Under the pieces are notes generated by a model. The model was not told the DNA's origin and ran no database searches. It saw only the letters and a list, made by a program, of their open reading frames with translations. A stretch of DNA of 64,000 nt from Caldilineales bacterium (GTDB lineage Bacteria; Chloroflexota; Anaerolineae; J102): the NCBI GenBank assembly GCA_019695115.1, contig JAIBAP010000015.1:34855-98854 (forward strand). The letters are read 5' to 3'. How positions within the stretch are numbered: the first letter of the stretch is position 1; each line of letters starts with the position of its first letter. The position numbers and the translations under genes were made by a program. This document shows positions 43,087 to 51,041 of the stretch, in pieces.

Positions 43087-43128
43087 TTGATCTAGATCAA
43101 AGACAGCCGGCGGGTGGCGCCCTATCCT
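43087..43128 (+). promoter_or_regulatory. FNR/CRP-type site and class II promoter
   Basis: TTGATCTAGATCAA (43087-43100) is a perfect FNR consensus (TTGATnnnnATCAA). A -10-like TATCCT lies at 43123-43128. Transcription from 43135 would put the site centre at -41.5, the standard activator position. The genes downstream are typical of nitrosative or low-oxygen stress regulons. The regulator itself is not in the window. Confidence 0.8.
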
Positions 43129-43134
43129 GAGGCC

Positions 43135-43254
43135 ATGAGAAGCACGATCCACACATTCCCGGCCTGGGCGGACAGCTCACATTGCGGCGTCGTCCGCAAG
43201 CCGCCGCTGGCCAGGCTGCTTGTTTTTTCTGACATTGCAGGAGAGACATCATGA
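43135..43254 (+). CDS. Small leader ORF, 39 residues, coupled to the CopD-like gene
   Basis: The ATG lies exactly at the predicted start of transcription (leaderless). The frame ends in TGA overlapping the next ATG (ATGA). The product MRSTIHTFPAWADSSHCGVV... shows no recognised domain. It may be a coupling peptide that brings ribosomes to the downstream gene rather than a functional protein. Confidence 0.4.
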   Translation: MRSTIHTFPAWADSSHCGVVRKPPLARLLVFSDIAGETS

Positions 43255-44225
43255 GCGTTGTTCCTTCGTCTGTGCCCGTCACAGCCTCCACCCGTCTGCT
43301 CGACAAGTACATGCTGCCCAAGGTGGCGTTGACGGTGATCGTCATCGCCTCGCTGGTGGGTACATGGCTGACCATGAGCACCCACGGCGCTGGCGCATTG
43401 GGCGCCGTGGCCGGGCGCTGGCTACATTTGATCAGCTTCGCCGCTTTGACTGGCGGCTTCATGTGGAAGGGCCTGTTCATCCGCCCGGCGGAGAAAGCGG
43501 CCCAGGGGCCCTACTTCTCCCGCTTTGCGGCCGCATCCCAGGCGCGCTTCCGCCGCATTGCCCAGGCGGCGCTGCCGCTCTTCCTGCTGGCCGCGCTGAT
43601 CGACCTGCGCCGCTTCAGCGGCTGGGGCGTGGGCTGGCTGGTCTGGCCCGAGGCGGCGCTGCTGCTGGGGATCGGGTTGGCGGCCGGGTGGGACGCCTAT
43701 GGCCGCCGCGCCGCCGATCCGTTCAGCCAACGGCGCCTGGCCCGGCTGGCGTTGGGGCTGCTGCTGCTCGATGCCCTGGTGCAGGCCGCGTTCGACGTGA
43801 CGCTGGCCCAGGGCGGCCGGGCCTTGCCCTTGGCAGTGCGCTGGCTGCACCTGGCTGCGTTCGGGTTGTGGTTCGGCGCCGCCGTGTGGAACATCTTCAT
43901 TGCCGTGCCTGCGGCCCGCGGCATGGTCTCCATCCCTGTGGTGGTGGCCTCCAGCCAGCAGCTCGAGCGCTTCCGGGTGGCGGTGCGCGTCATCCTGCCC
44001 ACGCTCATTCTCACCGGCCTGGTGCAGGCGTATCCCTACGTCGGCCTCAACCCCGGCGCCCTGCTCACTTCTCCCTTTGGCCGCATCATCCTGATCAAGC
44101 TCATTCTCATCGTCGTGCTGGTCGCCGTCTTCCTCACCTGCCCCATGTGGCGGGCCTGCTCGCCCATCGCTGGCATGTGCAAGCTCGACGACCTCTACGC
44201 GCCCAACCCGGAGACGAACTCATGA
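43251..44225 (+). CDS. CopD-like membrane protein
   Basis: This integral membrane protein has 324 residues and about eight helices. The C-terminal half matches the copper-resistance D domain: WLHLAAFGLWFGAAVWNIF with a conserved His and FGRIILIKLILIVVLVAVF. GAGAG lies upstream. The location under an FNR-type promoter with DUF2249 and hemerythrin genes suggests a role in NO or redox stress rather than copper supply alone. Confidence 0.82.
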   Translation: MSVVPSSVPVTASTRLLDKYMLPKVALTVIVIASLVGTWLTMSTHGAGALGAVAGRWLHLISFAALTGGFMWKGLFIRPAEKAAQGPYFSRFAAASQARFRRIAQAALPLFLLAALIDLRRFSGWGVGWLVWPEAALLLGIGLAAGWDAYGRRAADPFSQRRLARLALGLLLLDALVQAAFDVTLAQGGRALPLAVRWLHLAAFGLWFGAAVWNIFIAVPAARGMVSIPVVVASSQQLERFRVAVRVILPTLILTGLVQAYPYVGLNPGALLTSPFGRIILIKLILIVVLVAVFLTCPMWRACSPIAGMCKLDDLYAPNPETNS

Positions 44226-44488
44226 CCACTGCTACGATCTCAACCCCCGCCAAAACCCTGGACAACCGCGGCAGCGACTGCGCCTCGGGCTTCGTGCAAC
44301 TTTTGGAGATGATGGAGGGCCTGGCGCCCGGCGAAACCCTGGCCATCCTCAGCACCGACGCCGCCTCGCAACGCGAGCTGCGAGAGTGGGCTGGCCGCTC
44401 CGGCAACACCCTGCTGCAGGCCGAGACCAGCGGCCCCTTCTGGCGTCGCGAGTATCGCTACTTGATCCGCAAGGGATCCGTAGTCTAA
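44222..44488 (+). CDS. TusA/DUF2249-like small protein
   Basis: This 88-residue protein has the TusA-type fold pattern: TLDNRGSDCASGFVQLLEMM, LAPGETLAILSTD and a final REYRYLIRKG. The family Cys-Pro motif is Cys-Ala here, so the sulfur-relay proline is missing. It overlaps the CopD-like stop by 4 bp. Confidence 0.78.
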   Translation: MTTATISTPAKTLDNRGSDCASGFVQLLEMMEGLAPGETLAILSTDAASQRELREWAGRSGNTLLQAETSGPFWRREYRYLIRKGSVV

Positions 44489-44589
44489 ACATCCCCCACC
44501 GGCCTTGCCGGCCCGAAGGCGCAGCGCCTACACTGCCGCCCAACCTCCTGGCCTTCCCACCTTCAAACCCTTCAAGGAGTCTGCACCTC

Positions 44590-44826
44590 ATGAGCAACGA
44601 ACCAACCCTGGACATCCGCACCATCCACCCCATGTATCGCCACCCCCTCATCTTCGAGAAATTCGAGGCCTTAGCCCCAGGCGAGGGTTTCGTCCTGGTG
44701 AACGACCACAACCCCAAGCCGTTGTACTACCAGTTCCAGGCGGAGATGCCTGGCCAGTTTACCTGGGATTATTTGGAGGAGGGGCCGGAAGCATGGCGGG
44801 TGCGCATCGGCCGTTCGGCGGCCTGA
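44590..44826 (+). CDS. DUF2249 protein
   Basis: This 78-residue protein is a near-complete match to DUF2249: LDIRTIHPMYRHPLIFEKFE, GEGFVLVNDHNPKPLYYQF and FTWDYLEEGPEAWRVRIGR. The family accompanies hemerythrin and DUF1858 proteins in NO- and oxygen-stress loci. AAGGAG precedes the ATG. The next gene starts inside its end. Confidence 0.92.
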   Translation: MSNEPTLDIRTIHPMYRHPLIFEKFEALAPGEGFVLVNDHNPKPLYYQFQAEMPGQFTWDYLEEGPEAWRVRIGRSAA

Positions 44827-45197
44827 TCCGGGTCAAGCGCGCTTACGACACGGCAGAGGCGGCGGACGGGGAGCGTTTCCTCGTTGACCGCCTTTGGCCG
44901 CGCGGGGTGACCAAGGAGGTGCTACGCCTGGCCGGCTGGCTGCGGGAGGTGGCGCCAAGCGACGAACTGCGGCGCTGGTTCGGCCATGATCCCGACCGCT
45001 GGGCCGAGTTCCAGCGGCGCTATGGGGCGGAACTGGACGGGAAGCCGGAGAGCTGGCAGCCGCTGCTGGAAGCGGCCGCCCGCGGGGACATCACCCTGGT
45101 CTACGGGACCAAAGATACGCAGCACAACAATGCCGCAGCCCTCAAGTCGTATCTGGAGGCGCGGCGGGCGGAAGATGGCCCTCCCGATCCCGGTTAG
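44793..45197 (+). CDS. DUF488 family protein
   Basis: This 134-residue protein belongs to DUF488. The family start is IRVKRAYDTAEAADGERFLVDRLWPRG in two blocks, and it ends with ITLVYGTKDTQHNNA. AGGAGG 7 nt before the ATG at 44793 sets a start inside the DUF2249 gene (34-bp overlap). Function is unknown. Confidence 0.88.
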   Translation: MAGAHRPFGGLIRVKRAYDTAEAADGERFLVDRLWPRGVTKEVLRLAGWLREVAPSDELRRWFGHDPDRWAEFQRRYGAELDGKPESWQPLLEAAARGDITLVYGTKDTQHNNAAALKSYLEARRAEDGPPDPG

Positions 45198-45199
45198 CG

Positions 45200-45568
45200 T
45201 CAGCGCCAGGCGCCGCGCTGCAAGCCGGCCATGACTTGGGTGTGATCGGCGTCGGTGGGCGGCGGCGTCACCACGTGCAGGAGCACCAACCGCGTCTCGG
45301 CCCGGATGCCGCGAGCCTCACCCGCCGCTACGAAGGCGGTTGCGCCCGGTCCCACGCGCGTCTCATGCTCGCCGGCCACGAGCTGGCCTTCGCCCTCCAC
45401 CACCACCAGCGTCAGGTCCACGCCCGGCTGGTGTACGGGGATGAACTGGCCTGGCTCGAAACAGACCAGGATCACTTTGACCCGTTCGTTTTCGGCCAGC
45501 ACCCGCGCGTTGAAGCGCTCCGGCCGGAAAGCCACCGCTTCCTGGTAAGAATGAAGTAGTTGAGCCAT
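45200..45568 (-). CDS. Cupin domain protein
   Basis: This single-domain cupin has 122 residues. Metal-type motifs are FIPVHQPGVDLTLVVVEGEG and GPGATAFVAAGEARGI. The first motif keeps one His, and the second has lost its His (AAGEARG), so metal binding is doubtful. It is the last gene of the minus-strand hemerythrin operon and converges with the DUF488 gene. Confidence 0.85.
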   Translation of the reverse strand: MAQLLHSYQEAVAFRPERFNARVLAENERVKVILVCFEPGQFIPVHQPGVDLTLVVVEGEGQLVAGEHETRVGPGATAFVAAGEARGIRAETRLVLLHVVTPPPTDADHTQVMAGLQRGAWR

Positions 45569-45575
45569 GGTGCTC

Positions 45576-46022
45576 TCACCTCAACAGATGAACGCCGCGC
45601 CGTTCAGCCCATTGGGCTGCCAGCGCGGCCAGCTTGCTCTGCTCCAGCACCTGCAGCGCCATCGGGAAGAGCACCTGCTCCTCTTTGGCGAAGTGGCTGC
45701 GGGCGACCTGCACGGCCTGCTGCAACAGGCGTTGCGCCTGATCCAGTTCCTGGGCCGCGGGAACCTGGCCGAGAAGCCCTTCGATCTGGTCGTGTTCCAT
45801 GCGCATGACGGCCAGCGGCCCCATGGGCCCCAGGTATGGGTCCAGGGTCGAAAAGAGCAGCTCATCTTCCAGGTGGGCGTGACTGGCCAGGGTGGCGGTC
45901 AGGCCGGCGGCCAGGCTATGGACGACGGCCAGCGTCTCGGCGGCGGGCGTCGCCTGCTGCAAGTAATCGAACTGAGCATACAAGAGGGCGTGCTCGCCCA
46001 ACAGGGCATCGGTGATCTTCAC
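45576..46022 (-). CDS. Hemerythrin HHE-domain protein
   Basis: This di-iron four-helix protein has 148 residues. Ligands lie in LLGEHALLYAQF, LASHAHLEDELLFSTL, MRMEHDQIEGLL and ARSHFAKEEQVLFPM, the full H...HxxxE...H...HxxxE set. Such proteins sense or detoxify oxygen or NO, or repair Fe-S clusters (Ric/YtfE type). The GTG start overlaps the stop of the DUF1858 gene. Confidence 0.92.
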   Translation of the reverse strand: MKITDALLGEHALLYAQFDYLQQATPAAETLAVVHSLAAGLTATLASHAHLEDELLFSTLDPYLGPMGPLAVMRMEHDQIEGLLGQVPAAQELDQAQRLLQQAVQVARSHFAKEEQVLFPMALQVLEQSKLAALAAQWAERRGVHLLR

Positions 46023-46237
46023 AGGTTGTCCTCGGGGGGTTGGAGCGTTTGCTGCAACTCGCCCACAAAAACGGGCAGATGGATGCCATAAACGGCGGTA
46101 ACGTCGGCCAGAGTCTCGAAGGGCGACATAGTGCAGCCCACGCACGCCATCTGGCGGCGCAAGAACACGGGGATGGCCTGAGGCCAGCGCGCCAGCAAGT
46201 CGGCCACGGTCAATTCAGTCAGAGAAGGGTTCGTCAT
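46019..46237 (-). CDS. DUF1858 (ScdA N-terminal-like) protein
   Basis: This 72-residue protein has LTVADLLARWPQAIPVFLRR, the redox motif ACVGCTMSPFETLADV and VYGIHLPVFVGEL. The Cys-x-x-Cys pair is typical of DUF1858 partners of hemerythrin proteins. GGAG 8 nt before the ATG at 46237 decides the start over an upstream frame extension. Confidence 0.88.
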   Translation of the reverse strand: MTNPSLTELTVADLLARWPQAIPVFLRRQMACVGCTMSPFETLADVTAVYGIHLPVFVGELQQTLQPPEDNL

Positions 46238-46386
46238 CGTGGTCTCCATTTCTCTGCCAGTATAGCCGGCGCGGCGGCTTCCTTCTTTGCGCTGGCGCAA
46301 ACAAACGGGGTGGGCGGCCAGTCAACGGGACGGCCCACCGCCGCCAGCCGTTCGTTGGCGGCCGGCCCGCTGCGCGTAAAATGGTT

Positions 46387-46415
46387 TTGACATTCGCCAA
46401 CCCCTTTGCTACAAT
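46387..46415 (+). promoter_or_regulatory. Near-consensus promoter of the catabolic cluster
   Basis: TTGACA, 17-bp spacer, TACAAT. It would start transcription near 46422, about 45 bp before the first ligase gene. Confidence 0.8.
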
Positions 46416-46435
46416 CCAGCCCCCGAAACAAGTAC

Positions 46436-46446
46436 ACTAAATTAGT
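46436..46446. promoter_or_regulatory. Candidate operator ACTAAATTAGT
   Basis: A perfect 11-bp palindrome just after the predicted transcription start of the catabolic cluster. The TetR-type gene at 54270 in the same cluster is a plausible ligand-controlled partner. Confidence 0.4.
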
Positions 46447-46467
46447 TTCAATCTACGGCCCACCAAG

Positions 46468-48039
46468 ATGGATCACATCACTGTTGGTGAACTCTATGAT
46501 CGCTGCGTCGCCTGCTATGGAGACCACACGGCCATCCGCTACCACGGCCGCGCCATCACCTACCGCAGCATGGGGGAAAACGCCTACCGGCTGGCCAACG
46601 CCCTGGGGGAGCTTGGCCTGCAAAAGGGCGACCGCGTCGCCTTCTTGATGGCCAATTGCCCGGAGTACATCTTCGCCGAGTACGCCCTGGCCAGGATCGG
46701 CGCCATCCGCGTGCCGCTAGCCGTTTTGCTCGGGCCGGATGACCACATCTACATGATGAATCACGCCGAGGCGACGACCCTGATCTACCACGAAAAGGTG
46801 GCCGAGCGGGTGATGAAGATGCTCCCGCATTTGCAGACCGTCAAGCATCTGATCTGCGTCAGCGCCGACCCGGCGGCGACGCCGCCCGGACACCACCACC
46901 TGCAATCGCTGATCGCCGGCAGTCCACCCCAACCGCCGCCGGCCGAGGTCACGCCGCAGGACTTGTGCGGCATCTACTACACCGGCGGCACCACCGGCCG
47001 CCCCAAAGGCGTCATGCTCTCGCATCGCGCCTGGGTCAACGCCGTGCTGCTGGAGATGCTGGAGCTGGGGCTGGGCCGCGAGGAAGTCTTCGCCTACATG
47101 ACCCCCCTCACCCATGCCGGCGGCGTCCTGCTGCTGCCCGTGCTGCTGCGCAGGGGCGTCTGTTTGATTCTCGACGGCTACGATCCGCGCTCGTTCCTGG
47201 AACAAACGCAAAGGGAGAAGGTGACGGCATCGCTCTTTGTGCCCACCATGCTCTACATGCTGCTCGACTACCCCGACCTGGCGGACTATGACGCCAGCAG
47301 CCTGCGCACCATCCTTTACGGCGCGGCGCCCATCGCCCCGGAGCGGCTCAAACAGGCGATCACCCACTTTGGCCCCATCTTCTCGCAGTTCTACGGCCAG
47401 ACCGAAGCCCCCATGATTCTGGCCGCCCTGCCCAAAGAGGAACACATCGTCGCCGACCCGGAGCGCGAGCAGCAAATCCTCAGCTCCTGCGGCCGGCCGA
47501 CGCTGACGACGCAGATCAGGCTGGTTGATGCGCAGGGCAACCCGGCGCCGGTGGGCGAAGTGGGCGAAATCGTGGCCCGCTGCACCTTTACGATGGACGG
47601 CTATTACAAGGACCCCGAAAAAACGGCGGCCACCGTCCAGGATGGCTGGCTGTTTACCGGCGACCTGGCCCGGCAGGACGAGGAAGGCTTCCTGTACATC
47701 GTGGATCGGGCCAAAGACATGATCATCAGCGGCGGTTTCAACGTCTACCCGCGCGAGGTCGAGGATGTGCTGTTCGAGCATCCGGCGGTCAAGCAGGCCG
47801 CGGTGATCGGCATCCCGCACGAAAAATGGGGCGAGGCCGTGCTGGCGATCGTCGTGCTGCACGCCGGGCAAACCGCCGCCGCCGCCGAACTGATCGAGTT
47901 CGTGCGCGAACGCAAGGGCAGCCTGGTTGCGCCCAAAGAGATCGAGTTCTGGGACAGCATCCCCCTCACCAATTTGGGCAAGGTGGACAAGAAAAAGATC
48001 CGCCAACCCTACTGGCAGCAGCAGGCGCGGCAAGTTTGA
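46468..48039 (+). CDS. AMP-dependent acyl-CoA ligase (first of two)
   Basis: It activates a carboxylic acid to its CoA thioester using ATP. It has 523 residues. The AMP motif is YYTGGTTGRPKGVMLSHRAW (about 169-188), with FYGQTEAPM and DGWLFTGDLARQDEEGFLYI. The C-terminal motif is RAKDMIISGGFNVYPREVE, and catalytic Lys lies in GKVDKKKIRQ. It is the first gene of the cluster, and its substrate is unknown. Confidence 0.93.
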   Translation: MDHITVGELYDRCVACYGDHTAIRYHGRAITYRSMGENAYRLANALGELGLQKGDRVAFLMANCPEYIFAEYALARIGAIRVPLAVLLGPDDHIYMMNHAEATTLIYHEKVAERVMKMLPHLQTVKHLICVSADPAATPPGHHHLQSLIAGSPPQPPPAEVTPQDLCGIYYTGGTTGRPKGVMLSHRAWVNAVLLEMLELGLGREEVFAYMTPLTHAGGVLLLPVLLRRGVCLILDGYDPRSFLEQTQREKVTASLFVPTMLYMLLDYPDLADYDASSLRTILYGAAPIAPERLKQAITHFGPIFSQFYGQTEAPMILAALPKEEHIVADPEREQQILSSCGRPTLTTQIRLVDAQGNPAPVGEVGEIVARCTFTMDGYYKDPEKTAATVQDGWLFTGDLARQDEEGFLYIVDRAKDMIISGGFNVYPREVEDVLFEHPAVKQAAVIGIPHEKWGEAVLAIVVLHAGQTAAAAELIEFVRERKGSLVAPKEIEFWDSIPLTNLGKVDKKKIRQPYWQQQARQV

Positions 48040-48094
48040 TCGCGAACGTGTTTTCGTCAACGTAGCATTCCGCCACAAGAAAGGAGGCAGAAAG

Positions 48095-49783
48095 ATGATT
48101 CTCAGTTCAGCAGCAGAAATCGAGTCGTACACGGAAAAAGGATGGTGGGGAACGGAGACAATTCTCGACCTGTTCCACAGGGATGTCGCCGCCACCCCGC
48201 AGGCCACCGCCGTGGTTGACCCACAGAACCGCCCGACGTTCACCACCGGAACCCCCATTCGGTACACCTACAGCGAACTCCAAGACGCCGCCCAACGCAT
48301 GGCGGCCGGCCTGCTCGAGGCTGGCATCCAGAAAGACGACATTGTGATGGTGCAGTTGCCCAATATCGTCGAGTTGGTCGTCACCTACCTGGCCGCCGCC
48401 TACGTCGGGGCCATCGTCAGCCCCGTCCCCACCCAATACCGCACCTACGATCTGAAGCGGGTGATGCAGCTGACCGAGCCAAAGCTGTTCGTCACCGCCG
48501 GCCAGTTCGGCGGCTTCAACCATGTCGAGATGGTGCAGGGTTTGCAGGCCGAGTTTCCGAGCCTGCAGACCATTTTTGCCGTCGGCGACGCGCTGCCGGA
48601 CGGGGTCGTCTCCTTGACCAGCCTCTTGAACACGCCGCTTGCCGGCGAACTGCCGCGGGCCGCCGTCTCCGCCAACGACATCTTCACCATCTGCTGGACC
48701 TCCGGCACCGAAGCCGACCCCAAGGGTGTGCCGCGCAGCCACAACCATTGGATCTGGATCGCCTACGCCTCGGTGGACGGCTGCGAATTCGAGCAGGGGC
48801 ATCACCTGCTCAACCCCTTCCCCATGATCAACATGGCCGGGATCGGCGGCATGCTCTTCCCCTGGCTGATCAGCGGCGGCAAGCTGGTCATGCACCAGCC
48901 GTTTGATCTACAGCTCTTCCTGGGCCAGATCATGCTGGAAAAGATCAACTACACCGTGGCCCCGCCGGCCTTGCTCAACATGCTGCTGATGCGGCCGGAG
49001 GTTTTGGCCAAGGTGGACTTCAGCAGCATCAAGAACATCGGCTCCGGCTCGGCCCCCCTCTCGCCGTGGATGGTCGCCAAGTGGCAGAATGAGTACCACA
49101 TCCCGGTCATCAACATCTTTGGCTCGAACGAGGGCGCCTCTTTCACCAGCGGCATGAAGGAGTTCCCCGACCCGACCATGCGCGCCCAATACTTCCCGCG
49201 CTTCGGCGTCCCCGGCTTCGACTGGGCCTCGCGCGTCGCCAACCAGATGTCCACCAGGCTGGTGGATGCCTTCGGCCAGGTGATCAGCGAACCCGGCGTC
49301 CCCGGCGAAATGACGATCAAAGGCCCTGGCATCTTCCCCGGCTACTACAAGCGACCGGACTTGACCAAGAAATCCTTCGATGACGATGGCTACTTCTTCA
49401 CGGGCGATCTGTTCGAGATTGCCGGGGAAGGCAACAACGGCTACCGCTTCGTCGGCCGGGCCAAGGACATCATCAACCGCGGCGGCGTCAAGATTTCGGC
49501 CGAAGAGATCGAAGGGCTGATCATGGGCCATCCCAAAGTCGCCGAGGTGGTGGTGGTTGGCTATGCCGATGAGATGTTGGGCGAGAAAGCCTGCGCCGTG
49601 GTCGCTCCCAAAGCGGGCGAGACCATCACCCTGGAGGAAATCGTGGCCCATTTGCAGCAGAAGGACGTGGCGGTGTTCAAACTGCCGGAGAGGCTGCTGG
49701 TGGTGAGCGCGCTGCCGCGCAACCCCGTGGGCAAGGTGCTCAAGCGCAACCTGCGCGACATGGTTCAGTCAGAGGGCAACTAA
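48095..49783 (+). CDS. AMP-dependent acyl-CoA ligase (second of two)
   Basis: This 562-residue ligase has the loop ICWTSGTEADPKGVPRSHNH, FGSNEGASFTSGM, DGYFFTGDLFEI and RAKDIINRGGVKISAEEIEG, with the catalytic Lys in PVGKVLKRNLRD. The TSGTEADPKG loop resembles cyclohexanecarboxylate-type CoA ligases, hinting at a cyclic or bulky acid. AAGGAGG before the ATG at 48095 sets the start. Confidence 0.92.
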   Translation: MILSSAAEIESYTEKGWWGTETILDLFHRDVAATPQATAVVDPQNRPTFTTGTPIRYTYSELQDAAQRMAAGLLEAGIQKDDIVMVQLPNIVELVVTYLAAAYVGAIVSPVPTQYRTYDLKRVMQLTEPKLFVTAGQFGGFNHVEMVQGLQAEFPSLQTIFAVGDALPDGVVSLTSLLNTPLAGELPRAAVSANDIFTICWTSGTEADPKGVPRSHNHWIWIAYASVDGCEFEQGHHLLNPFPMINMAGIGGMLFPWLISGGKLVMHQPFDLQLFLGQIMLEKINYTVAPPALLNMLLMRPEVLAKVDFSSIKNIGSGSAPLSPWMVAKWQNEYHIPVINIFGSNEGASFTSGMKEFPDPTMRAQYFPRFGVPGFDWASRVANQMSTRLVDAFGQVISEPGVPGEMTIKGPGIFPGYYKRPDLTKKSFDDDGYFFTGDLFEIAGEGNNGYRFVGRAKDIINRGGVKISAEEIEGLIMGHPKVAEVVVVGYADEMLGEKACAVVAPKAGETITLEEIVAHLQQKDVAVFKLPERLLVVSALPRNPVGKVLKRNLRDMVQSEGN

Positions 49784-49886
49784 TAGAGTTACTGGCAACG
49801 CTACGGGCTGTGGCCGGCGCCTCTGGCAGACCGGCCACAGCCGCCGCTCAAGCCCTTTGCGTGCGCCCCCTCAGGTTCAAGACGGT

Positions 49887-51011
49887 ATGGATTTTAGTCT
49901 GACGGCGGAACAGCAGTTCCTCAGAGATACGACGCGCAAGTTCATGGCCCGCGAATGCCCGCGAGACCGGGCGCACGCGCTGGACGCTCAGGGCGCGTTT
50001 GCGGCCGAGTTGTTGGCCAGGATCGCCGACCTGGGCTTTTGCAGCTTGAATATCCCGGAGGCGTATGGCGGCAGCGGGCAGGACTTGTTGGGGGCGGCGC
50101 TGGTGGTGGAGGAGATCGCCGCCCTGTCGCCGGCGCTGGCCGGCCTGTTCGCAAGCGCCGCCTTCGGCGGGCAGGTGCTCAGCCGCCTGGGAAGTCCTGC
50201 CCAACAGGCCGCGCTGCTGCCGGACATCGCCGCCGGCGCGCTGGTGATGAGCTACGCGCCCGACGCCGCCAGCGTGACGGCGGACGGTCACGCCGGCGCC
50301 TTCCGCCTCAACGGCCGCACCCCTCCCCTGCCCTATGCGGGGCGCGCCCACGCCCTGCTCATCCACGCCTGCAACAGCGCCGACCCCGACCAGTCGCACC
50401 TCTTTCTCATCCCCACCAACACGCCGGGCGTGCGGCTACTGCCGCAGGAGATGGTCGGGTCGCGCGGCAGCGGCGCGGCCAGCGTGCTGTTCGAGGAGGC
50501 GGCCCTGGGCAGCGATGATCTCCTGGGCGGCGCCGAACAGCTTGGGCGCGGGGATGCGCAGGCGGCCTACGTGACGGCGGTGATGCAGTTGGCGGCGGCG
50601 GCGGTCAGTCTGGGGCTGGCGCAAGGCGCCTTCGACTACACAAGAGCCTATGCGGCCGAGCGGCAGCAGTTCGGACAGCCCATCGGCCAGTTCCCCGCCA
50701 TCCGCGACCTGCTCGTGGATCTGGCCGCCGGCCTGCACGCCTGCCGCTGGCTGCTCTACCATGCCTGCTGGCTGGCCGATCACGACAAAGCCTTTGCCGC
50801 CGAAGCGGCCATTGCCTGCCTGCAAACCGTGGCCCTGGCCCGGCAGGCAGGGCTGCAAAGCGTGCACATCCTGGGCGGCTACGGCTACATGGCCGAATAT
50901 GACGCCCAACGCTATCTGCGCGACGCCCTGACCCCGCTGGCCGGCGGCGAAGCCTCGGCGCTGACCAGACAAACCATCGCCGAGCTGATCGGCCTGGCCG
51001 GTCGGCCATAG
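49887..51011 (+). CDS. Acyl-CoA dehydrogenase-like protein with degenerate active site
   Basis: This 374-residue protein has the acyl-CoA dehydrogenase fold (LNIPEAYGGSGQDLLGAALVVEEI in blocks, RQQFGQPIGQFPAIRDLL, HILGGYGYMAEYDAQRYLRDAL). The usual FAD-region motif FALTEPGAGSD is replaced by MSYAPDAASV. The alternative catalytic Glu position (ERLALSA in the sister gene) is Met. The MCAD-type Glu position is Gly. It may be a non-catalytic partner of the enzyme at 53128, as in heteromeric steroid dehydrogenases. ATG 49887 is chosen over a TTG at 49857. Confidence 0.85.
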   Translation: MDFSLTAEQQFLRDTTRKFMARECPRDRAHALDAQGAFAAELLARIADLGFCSLNIPEAYGGSGQDLLGAALVVEEIAALSPALAGLFASAAFGGQVLSRLGSPAQQAALLPDIAAGALVMSYAPDAASVTADGHAGAFRLNGRTPPLPYAGRAHALLIHACNSADPDQSHLFLIPTNTPGVRLLPQEMVGSRGSGAASVLFEEAALGSDDLLGGAEQLGRGDAQAAYVTAVMQLAAAAVSLGLAQGAFDYTRAYAAERQQFGQPIGQFPAIRDLLVDLAAGLHACRWLLYHACWLADHDKAFAAEAAIACLQTVALARQAGLQSVHILGGYGYMAEYDAQRYLRDALTPLAGGEASALTRQTIAELIGLAGRP

Positions 51012-51041
51012 CGCCCGGTTTGGCGGAAACACGGAAGAATC

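Noticed and set aside
42460..43095. A 211-residue plus-strand frame
   Set aside because: It runs antisense through the DUF1905 gene and has no recognisable domain.
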